A stretch of DNA of 36,196 bases from a virus. The notes beneath the pieces are model-generated. The model was given only the letters and a program-made list of their open reading frames with translations. It was not told the origin of the DNA and did no database searches. The DNA is taken from positions 1 through 36,196 of the IMG/VR virus record IMGVR_UViG_3300025168_000266. One strand, 5' to 3'. A program made the translations under genes and the position numbers. Shown here piece by piece: positions 30,088 to 36,196 of this stretch. Each line of letters begins with the position of its first letter. Position 1 is the first letter of the stretch.

Positions 30088-31730
30088 TGGCTGAGAACGA
30101 CTTCTGGGAAGAACAATTACGCAACTGGGTGGAACAATCATCTAATAAGAATTCAGCCAGAGCGTTGCCCCCTAAAACTATGAGTGAGGCATTGAATAAC
30201 CGGTCAAAGGTTAAGCGCATGTCGCTCTTGCCGTACCCTCGACGGGGGGCTGACGGCGATATTGATATGACGGACTGGGTTGCGCCACAGGTCGCGATTG
30301 ATCTAATAGAGTCCGCCCAACTTCCGGGGCAGGTCTATCGCGGCGAAAAGGCGGGAACGCCAGAGGAAGCGCGCAAGATGGCGGTGGACGTCAACTTCGG
30401 TTCTGCGTTGCTGGGAAAGGCCCCTGCTGGGTCGCTGGGGATGAATATGCTGCGGCGCGAGCCGAAGATGCCTAGTCCATACGCCGCCGCGCCGGGATCG
30501 GACCCCAAGTATCTAGGGGCGGCACCGGACCGCACAGACATGTCTTTTCTAAGGTATACCCCAAAGAAAAATACGGCGCGCGTTGAGGCGTCTATCGCAG
30601 CTCTGCGTGACCCTGAAAACCCTATGCGACAACAAATGATGGCGGATATTGAAAAGGGGCAGAAACTTGGTGGCGACGACTGGTACAATACGGAAGAGTT
30701 ACGCGATTGGTTTGTGAAGGAACACGGCGCGAAGGAGGGCCACAGACAGTGGGCCGAGTATATGGATTTGATGGGCGCAACGTCGCCTGGATCAAAGGTT
30801 CCCGCAAATATGGGGAATGCGTCGGCCATGCGTCAACGGATGTATTCTGAAGAAATTCCGGGCGGTTCAAACCGTACCACAGGCGAAATATATCGCGATG
30901 ACCTTGCTGCTGTAGATAACTTAGAAACTGCCCGTCCGCTGGCTCGTGGCAGAGAGCCTGGGTATGGACACAAAACTCAGGGGCTGCAAGAATTAATTGC
31001 GGCGCGGCAGGCTCAAGGAAATTGGACCGGAGGTTTGCAGCCGGGCGTCCCTGCTGGCAAGGGTTCCTGGCGAGAAAATCCAAAGCCGAAAGGGTTTGCA
31101 CAAAGCCTAAAGGGCAGCGAGCGCAACATTGCTGCGGACCTGCACTTCACGCGCTATATGGCAATGGCTTCGAAAGACCCTGAATGGTTGTCTGGGAATG
31201 CTGAGATAGGGCAAGATGTCCTGTCTAAGTTAAGGTCTGTTGGCGGCGATGGCATAGAGAAGTACATAAAAACACGCGAAAAAGACGGGAAGGTTTTAAC
31301 GTCCTTTAACGTAAAAAAGGCGGCGAAGGATGGAGCCATTACGGTTGATGAGGTCTCCAAGTTGGATTCTCCACAAATGTGGGCTGATAAGCCCAATGAC
31401 AGTGAGTACGCTGCCATGGAACAACTTATGTACGAGATAGGGAAAGGGACAGGGCAAACCGGCCCTCAACTCCAGGCGTCCTTGTGGATGGGCGCGGCTG
31501 ACAGAACCGGCGTTGACCCTACCAGTCAAGGAACCTTTATGGAGCTACTCCGAAGGCGCGCGGCCAAGCGTGGGGAAAAAGAGGGGCTAACAGAGCAGCA
31601 AGTTCTCAAGAGGTTTGTGAAAGACCGTGGTTTACTGTCCAACCCCGGCGACCCACTATCCGCAGCCGCAGCGTTACAGAAGCAATACGAAGACGAACAG
31701 CTTCTGAAGTTTCTTGAAACAGGCGCTTAA
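30087..31730 (+). CDS. Large hypothetical virion-region protein, 547 residues
   Basis: The ATG at 30087 overlaps the nozzle stop (TAATG); an upstream frame to 30063 lies inside it. The protein is hydrophilic, without membrane segments or repeats. The central part has LQELIAARQAQGNWTGG, then PKGFAQSLKGSERNIAADLHF and RYMAMASKDPEW. The C-terminal part contains QLQASLWMGAADRTGVDP. These segments recur in unannotated proteins (DUF7178-like) of marine podophages. A role in the virion interior or as an injected factor is possible. Confidence 0.7.
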   Translation: MAENDFWEEQLRNWVEQSSNKNSARALPPKTMSEALNNRSKVKRMSLLPYPRRGADGDIDMTDWVAPQVAIDLIESAQLPGQVYRGEKAGTPEEARKMAVDVNFGSALLGKAPAGSLGMNMLRREPKMPSPYAAAPGSDPKYLGAAPDRTDMSFLRYTPKKNTARVEASIAALRDPENPMRQQMMADIEKGQKLGGDDWYNTEELRDWFVKEHGAKEGHRQWAEYMDLMGATSPGSKVPANMGNASAMRQRMYSEEIPGGSNRTTGEIYRDDLAAVDNLETARPLARGREPGYGHKTQGLQELIAARQAQGNWTGGLQPGVPAGKGSWRENPKPKGFAQSLKGSERNIAADLHFTRYMAMASKDPEWLSGNAEIGQDVLSKLRSVGGDGIEKYIKTREKDGKVLTSFNVKKAAKDGAITVDEVSKLDSPQMWADKPNDSEYAAMEQLMYEIGKGTGQTGPQLQASLWMGAADRTGVDPTSQGTFMELLRRRAAKRGEKEGLTEQQVLKRFVKDRGLLSNPGDPLSAAAALQKQYEDEQLLKFLETGA

Positions 31731-31747
31731 CAACAGGGCGGGGCACT

Positions 31748-32173
31748 TTGAACCAACTGATCTGTGGCCGCGACGAAGAACTCGCGGAATGGGCGGAAGA
31801 TCACTACCCCGACTGCGCGCCGTTATCGCGACCTTTGACATCAATAGGCGTGGCGTCAGATAGCGGTGATATTATGGGGGTTGCCATTTTTCACAATTAT
31901 CGTCAGAATGACATCGAAGTCACTTTCATAACCGCGACCCCAAGGTGGGCCACGCTGGGAACTATACGGGGAATACTTCATTACCCGTTTAAACAGCTAG
32001 GCGTTAAGCGGATGACGGCTATTACTAATAAATCAAACAAGAAGGCCCGAAAGCTATTAACCGGTCTTGGGTTCGTCCTGGAGGGCGTGCATCCTTTTGC
32101 AGCTACAGACTGCACATCAGCTTGCACATACGGGCTATATGCTAAAAACGCGGAGAGATGGTTAAATGGGTAA
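31748..32173 (+). CDS. GNAT-type acetyltransferase, 141 residues
   Basis: A GNAT pattern is seen: GVAIFHNYRQNDIEVTFI as the central strands, then RWATLGTIRGILHYPF (acetyl-CoA-binding helix) and a strand with a KSNKKARKLLTGLGFVLEG ending. The only in-frame start in a suitable place is TTG 31748, after GGGCGGGG. It is encoded within the structural block and overlaps the next gene by 8 bases. In other phages a GNAT gene also sits between virion genes; the substrate is unknown. Confidence 0.8.
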   Translation: MNQLICGRDEELAEWAEDHYPDCAPLSRPLTSIGVASDSGDIMGVAIFHNYRQNDIEVTFITATPRWATLGTIRGILHYPFKQLGVKRMTAITNKSNKKARKLLTGLGFVLEGVHPFAATDCTSACTYGLYAKNAERWLNG

Positions 32174-34625
32174 AAAAACTCCACAGGCTCCTACTCCTCC
32201 CGATCCGGTTAAAACGGCGCAGGCTCAGGGTGTCATCAATAGAGAGACGGCAATCACGCAAGCCAATCTAAACCGGTTTGATGAATATACGCCGTATGGA
32301 TCGTCTACTTGGTCTCAGCAGGGGGGCAGGGCAACTCCAGGGACTCCAGGAACTCCAGGAACCGCAGGCACTCCCGGCACCCCAGGGACGGGGGGAACCC
32401 CAGGGACTCCAGCTTCCAGAGAGCCTATTTATTCTGAAGATTCATGGGTCGAGGGTTATGACGACGACGACAGCGAGGGCGGCACTACATATGTCCCCGG
32501 ATATATGAAAAAAGGGGGAGAGATAACCGGATATAGGGATATTGCTGCCACCCCAGGCACTCCCGGCACCGCAGGAACCCCAGGTACTCCCGGCACTCCA
32601 GGCACCGCAGGGACGCCAGGCGGATATGACCCCAACGACCCTACTCAAAGGTGGACAAGAACAACAACGCTCGACCCAGAGCAGCAAGCACTTTTCGATA
32701 AGCAGACGGCTGTTACCAATGAACTAAATCAAACGGCTTTGGATCAAGTTGGAAGGGTTGGACAAGCCCTCTCCACACCATTCTCATATGAAGGTATCTC
32801 TCCTGCTGGTTCGACGGCTGGCGCTAGGTCTGCGGCTGGAAGAGTCGCAGATATTAGCAACACGGCCTACGACTATTCTGGACAGCCAGCGGCACCAAGT
32901 GCGCGAGGCATTACGGATTCAGCCGATATTGCCGCTCGATCTGTTAGCTCTCCGTTCTCTTTTAGCGGTCAAGCCCCCAGCACTTCTGGCGTAGCTAACG
33001 CGGCTCAGATGGGTGCTAATGCTGTTAGTACGCCATTTGCCTTGCAAGGCAGAGGGCCGGGTACTGCTGGCATATCTGGCGCTGCCGACCGTGCAGAGGC
33101 CGGTATGGCGCAGCGGTTCAATTACGATGGGTTGCCAGCGGGGTCAACTGCCGCAGGGTCTCAGGCTGCTGTCCAGCGGACCACTGACGCCTACGGGACG
33201 CCACTTAATTACGATGGCGCACCAGCGGCACCCGGTGCAGATTCAGCGGCCCGTCAGCAAGTTATCGATTCACTGTACCAACAGCAGACGTCTCGCCTTG
33301 ATCCTAGATTTGCAGGCGAGTTAGTACAAAAAGAGACACAGCTTGCGAACTCTGGCATAACGCGCGGCAGCGCCGCTTTTTCTGCCTCAATGGACGACTT
33401 CTACAGGGGTCGAAATGACGCCTACCAAGGCGCACAAAACGCAGCTATTCAGGCCGGTGGCGCGGAGCAATCCAGGCTCTTCGGGTTAGGATCAACGGCT
33501 CGACGTAATGCAATCTCTGAACAGAATTATCTGCGTGACTCAGTAGGCAGAGAGCAAGACCAAATTCTTGGGCAGCAAGGCCAACTGGCGAGCCTGCAAG
33601 ACAGAATTCGCGGCAGAGGCGCACAGGAACGCCTAGCGGAACGCGAAGTTGGTCTCAATGAATCTGAGAGACTTCAAGGAATGAGGGGCAGACAATTTTC
33701 GGCGGAAGGTGCCGCCAGAGATCGTTCTGTCCAGGAGCAATTAATTCAGCGTAATAAGCCCATGGAAGAAGCCGCTCAGTTGCAAGCGTTAAGGGCGAGA
33801 GAGTTTGGCGCGCAAGGCACCGCCAGAGACAGGTCTGTGCAAGAGCAATTAATAGATAGAGATCGTCCGCTTGAGGAAGCGGAGCGGATGCAAGGTATGC
33901 GTAGAGCAGAATTTGACACTCAATCTGATGTAAGAGACAGGTCTGTTCAAGAACAATTAATAAACAGAGATCGTCCGCTTGAAGAAGCGGAACGGCTTCA
34001 AGGCATGCGTAGAGCAGAATTTGACACTCAATCTGATGTAAGAGACAGGTCTGTTCAAGAACAATTAATAAACAGAGACCGTCCGCTTGCGGAAGCGGAG
34101 CGGCTTCAAGGCATGCGCAGCAACCAATTCGGTGTGGAGTCGGCGGCTAGAGATAGGTCTACCAGCGAGGAATTAACGCTGCGAGGTCTTCCCGCTCAAG
34201 AGCAGGCTCAAATCCAAGCCATGCGCGGTGCGGCATTCGACGCGCAGGGGCGAGAGAGATCGCGTGGCATTGGAGAGCAAGACAGTCTCCGTAACAGAGG
34301 TCTAACAGAGCAGCAAGCTAACTATAACATGCAAGCTGGGTTGTTTGGCCTCGATCAATCAGCAAGGCAGCGCGCAATTGAGGAATCTGCGTATCTTCGT
34401 AATCTTCCATTGAACGAGACTTCAGCTTTGATGTCTGGCAACCAGATTATGAACCCGACGTTTGGGTCTGCTTCGCCAACAGCGGTTGCTAACACAGATT
34501 ATTCCGGGCTGGTTCAGAACAATTACAACGCTCAGGTTAATGCGGCAAACGCGGCAACGGGAGCGAGAAATGCCCAGACGGGCGCTCTGGCTGGAATAGC
34601 CAGTGCTGGAATAACGGCGTTCTGA
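32166..34625 (+). CDS. Repeat-rich tail protein with collagen-like segments, long-repeat version without S74 domain, 819 residues
   Basis: In order: a conserved start (TPPDPVKTAQAQGVINRETA, then NRFDEYTPYGSSTW), two collagen-like Gly-x-y stretches (residues 59-82 and 131-151), and about six degenerate 27-29-residue repeats of the type F/Y-x-G-x-P (about 205-370). A helical region with LDPRFAGELVQKETQLANSGI follows, then six 36-residue charged repeats (507-722) and the PLNETSALMSGNQIMNPTF end. This general form is common in podophages and siphophages. A fibre or tail-tip function is inferred. This version lacks the S74 domain seen at 1139; from residue 400 on it may be an alternative end of the same gene. 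It ends in a TGATG overlap with the PAPS reductase gene. Confidence 0.82.
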   Translation: MGKKTPQAPTPPDPVKTAQAQGVINRETAITQANLNRFDEYTPYGSSTWSQQGGRATPGTPGTPGTAGTPGTPGTGGTPGTPASREPIYSEDSWVEGYDDDDSEGGTTYVPGYMKKGGEITGYRDIAATPGTPGTAGTPGTPGTPGTAGTPGGYDPNDPTQRWTRTTTLDPEQQALFDKQTAVTNELNQTALDQVGRVGQALSTPFSYEGISPAGSTAGARSAAGRVADISNTAYDYSGQPAAPSARGITDSADIAARSVSSPFSFSGQAPSTSGVANAAQMGANAVSTPFALQGRGPGTAGISGAADRAEAGMAQRFNYDGLPAGSTAAGSQAAVQRTTDAYGTPLNYDGAPAAPGADSAARQQVIDSLYQQQTSRLDPRFAGELVQKETQLANSGITRGSAAFSASMDDFYRGRNDAYQGAQNAAIQAGGAEQSRLFGLGSTARRNAISEQNYLRDSVGREQDQILGQQGQLASLQDRIRGRGAQERLAEREVGLNESERLQGMRGRQFSAEGAARDRSVQEQLIQRNKPMEEAAQLQALRAREFGAQGTARDRSVQEQLIDRDRPLEEAERMQGMRRAEFDTQSDVRDRSVQEQLINRDRPLEEAERLQGMRRAEFDTQSDVRDRSVQEQLINRDRPLAEAERLQGMRSNQFGVESAARDRSTSEELTLRGLPAQEQAQIQAMRGAAFDAQGRERSRGIGEQDSLRNRGLTEQQANYNMQAGLFGLDQSARQRAIEESAYLRNLPLNETSALMSGNQIMNPTFGSASPTAVANTDYSGLVQNNYNAQVNAANAATGARNAQTGALAGIASAGITAF
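32340..32411 (+). repeat. Collagen-like Gly-x-y repeat, 8 triplets
   Basis: Residues 59-82 of the tail protein are eight Gly-Thr-(Pro/Ala/Gly) triplets encoded by near-identical 9-base words. This is expected to fold as a triple helix or flexible stalk. Confidence 0.9.
32556..32618 (+). repeat. Second collagen-like repeat, 7 triplets
   Basis: Residues 131-151 of the same protein are seven Gly-Thr-(Pro/Ala) triplets, separated from the first block by an acidic linker. Confidence 0.9.
33364..33490. repeat. Second copy of the 127-base terminal overlap
   Basis: Identical to bases 1-127. From 33491 onward the sequence follows a different branch from bases 128 onward. Confidence 0.9.
33684..34331 (+). 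repeat. Six 108-bp (36-residue) tandem coding repeats
   Basis: Units start at 33684, 33792, 33900, 34008, 34116 and 34224. Units three and four differ at only four bases, indicating a recent duplication. Consensus core: RDRSVQEQLI-x-RDRPLEEAE. The homologous copy at the left edge has three units. Confidence 0.9.
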
Positions 34626-35341
34626 TGAATAAAGCTATACAATTTTCTGGGGGTAAGGATAGCATTGTTTGCTTACACCTGTTCAAAGACGAACCTGATA
34701 TAAAGGTTATATTCACCAATACGGGGAATGCCTTTCCTCATGTTCTGGATTTTGTATCTGAGACCTGTGAGAGCTTTGGTTTGCCTTTGATTGTTGCTGG
34801 ACCAGAAAAGCCTGTTTCTGATTGGCATAAAGAGGTTGGGTTTCCTGCTGATATTGTTCCCTGGGATTCAACACCAGCTATGGCAGAAGTGTCAGATAAC
34901 AGCTTCGGAAAGACACTGGTTCCTTATACCGACTGCTGTTCTGCGAATATCTGGCAACCGATGAACAGAGCAGTCATGGAGAATGACATAGGATATATAG
35001 TCAGAGGGTCAAAATCTTGCGACTCGAAGGTCGGTGTTCCAGATGGATTTGTCGATGAGAATGGAATCCATTACCACTCACCTCTTTGGGATTGGACCGA
35101 TAAGGATGTCTTTGATTACATATCTGAACACAAGTTATCTATCCCTGACCAATACGAGAGGGAGCATAACGACAGTTTGGATTGCTGGTGCTGCACCGCA
35201 TATATGAGTAAATCCGGTGCTGCCAGGTTATCTTACACTAAAGAGAAATATCCCGATCTATATGATATAGTCCAACCAAACATATTGGCGGTAAACTCTA
35301 CCGTTAAGGCGGCTTTAGATTATTACGCGGAGGGCTTTTGA
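34625..35341 (+). CDS. PAPS-reductase family protein (ATP-pyrophosphatase type), 238 residues
   Basis: SGGKDS at residues 8-13 is the PP-loop of the PAPS reductase / N-type ATP pyrophosphatase superfamily; FTNTGNAFPH and SPLWDWTDKDVFDYI are further family segments. Cysteines at DCCSAN, KSCDSK and DCWCC could bind a metal or act in redox. Phage homologues are frequent, and known relatives act in sulfate reduction, DNA phosphorothioation (DndC) and nucleotide modification; the actual substrate here cannot be told. The gene is coupled on both sides by TGATG overlaps and is absent from the other version of this locus (1139 to 1149). Confidence 0.85.
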   Translation: MNKAIQFSGGKDSIVCLHLFKDEPDIKVIFTNTGNAFPHVLDFVSETCESFGLPLIVAGPEKPVSDWHKEVGFPADIVPWDSTPAMAEVSDNSFGKTLVPYTDCCSANIWQPMNRAVMENDIGYIVRGSKSCDSKVGVPDGFVDENGIHYHSPLWDWTDKDVFDYISEHKLSIPDQYEREHNDSLDCWCCTAYMSKSGAARLSYTKEKYPDLYDIVQPNILAVNSTVKAALDYYAEGF

Positions 35342-36196
35342 TGGCTGGAAGATTCGGTTCTTTAAAATTTTACGACGACGATATGAAAAAAGCGTTGCGT
35401 GGAGCCACCCCCAAGAAGCTGGACCGTGTTAAACTAGACACATCCCCAACAACAGCTTTAGGCGGCGTAGCCAGAGTGGCTGGAACCTTTGCAGAGCAGA
35501 TAAGGGCAGCTAACGAAAAGAAAGTGTCCGAAGAGCGCAGAAAGATGAGGTCTGCGTTGTTACGGGCGTATATGGCTCCGAAGAAAGTCTTCGATCCCAC
35601 TGCGGGAGAGGCTTCCATAATGGACGACGACGCGCCGGAAGAAATGCCGGAAGTGAGTCAGTATGATGATGCAGAAGCAGCCTTTAAATTGAATAATCCT
35701 TCTCGAATGGAAGCTGCCCTCCGCGCCCAAAGTGAATTTGTACCGCCCGAATCAGGTATGTTTGGTCCTGGGGCAGGCGCCTATGCTGGCATGGGCGACG
35801 AAACAATAGATGAGCTTTCTCTCTTAGAGTACAACAATCGTCTGGCGGAGGAAGAAAGAGAGAGGGCGCTTGCTGAAACAATAGACGCTGAAGGACGTAA
35901 ACAAACGAACGCGATGGAGCTTGCGGCTTACAGACGGGAAAAGGGCGGCAATGCGAAATATAGCAACACCCCTATTTGGGGAGAAGATTCGGAAGGAAAC
36001 CCTGTTTTAATGCAGACGAACAATGCCGGAGGGGAGTTGAGGATAGCAAAACTACCGCCTGGAGTAACCGCCCGGCGCGGCCAAACTTCAAGAGTTGACC
36101 TAGGTGATAAGTGGGCTATTCTTGACGCCAACGGCACAGTTATTGGACACCAGCCTAAGGGCCTAGCGCCGAAACGCGTCGTAAACAAGGCAGGGG
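35341..36196 (+). CDS. Presumed virion protein, cut by the right edge (285 codons seen)
   Basis: The start overlaps the previous stop (TGATG) and the frame is open at 36196. The N-terminal 120 residues are basic then acidic (KKALRGATPKKLDRVKL, ARVAGTFAEQIRAANEKK). A charged helix (LLEYNNRLAEEERERALAE) follows, then a beta-type region (WGEDSEGNPVLMQTNNAGGE, GDKWAILDANGTVIG). The layout resembles the N-terminal half of the 519-residue protein at 1149, with little identity. It is probably the positional counterpart of that protein in the alternative version of the locus. Function unknown. Confidence 0.65.
   Translation, partial: MAGRFGSLKFYDDDMKKALRGATPKKLDRVKLDTSPTTALGGVARVAGTFAEQIRAANEKKVSEERRKMRSALLRAYMAPKKVFDPTAGEASIMDDDAPEEMPEVSQYDDAEAAFKLNNPSRMEAALRAQSEFVPPESGMFGPGAGAYAGMGDETIDELSLLEYNNRLAEEERERALAETIDAEGRKQTNAMELAAYRREKGGNAKYSNTPIWGEDSEGNPVLMQTNNAGGELRIAKLPPGVTARRGQTSRVDLGDKWAILDANGTVIGHQPKGLAPKRVVNKAG

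Overview
The window looks like an almost complete genome of a tailed phage with a P22-like podovirus virion, probably infecting an alphaproteobacterium. Evidence for the virion type is the TerS/TerL pair, a long portal with a glutamine-rich C-terminal coiled coil, scaffold, HK97-fold-type capsid protein, adaptor and beta-rich nozzle, with no tape measure or sheath genes. Evidence for the host is a phage copy of GcrA, a cell-cycle regulator known from Alphaproteobacteria. I see no integrase, CI-type repressor, RNA polymerase, tRNA or CRISPR array.

Layout. A leftward operon occupies 8973-16856 on the minus strand. Reading from its promoter at 16914-16942 it holds small unknown genes, a Sak4-like ATPase, a small partner, a DUF669 protein, a methyltransferase-like protein, a RecB/Cas4-type nuclease with a predicted Fe-S cluster, a GIY-YIG protein, an SF2 helicase, a VRR-NUC nuclease, further small genes and GcrA. 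A rightward operon starts at 16971 with a Cro-like regulator, a DUF6378 protein and a TOPRIM primase-helicase. A 278-base gap follows with a cluster of GTAC palindromes, a sigma70-like promoter and a long hairpin. The packaging, head and tail genes then run to the right edge (19644-34625). The left edge (1-8972) carries the end of a repeat-rich tail protein, two large presumed virion proteins, a tail fibre, its small partner, and a lysis cassette (membrane proteins, i-spanin, nested o-spanin, T4-type lysozyme). The two operons converge at 8972/8973 with no bases between them.

Ends. Bases 1-127 are identical to 33364-33490, and the two stretches diverge at the very next base while staying homologous. 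An exact 127-base overlap starting at base 1 is what a de Bruijn assembly with k=127 leaves at a branch. The simplest reading is a circular map of 33,363 bp (1-33363), in which the gene starting at 32166 runs across the junction and ends at 1139 (778 codons). Bases 33491-36196 would then be an alternative version of the same locus. It has more 36-residue repeats, no S74 chaperone domain, an inserted PAPS-reductase-family gene, and a different downstream gene. This variable tail locus is the most interesting feature of the window. A true duplication in a longer genome is the alternative.
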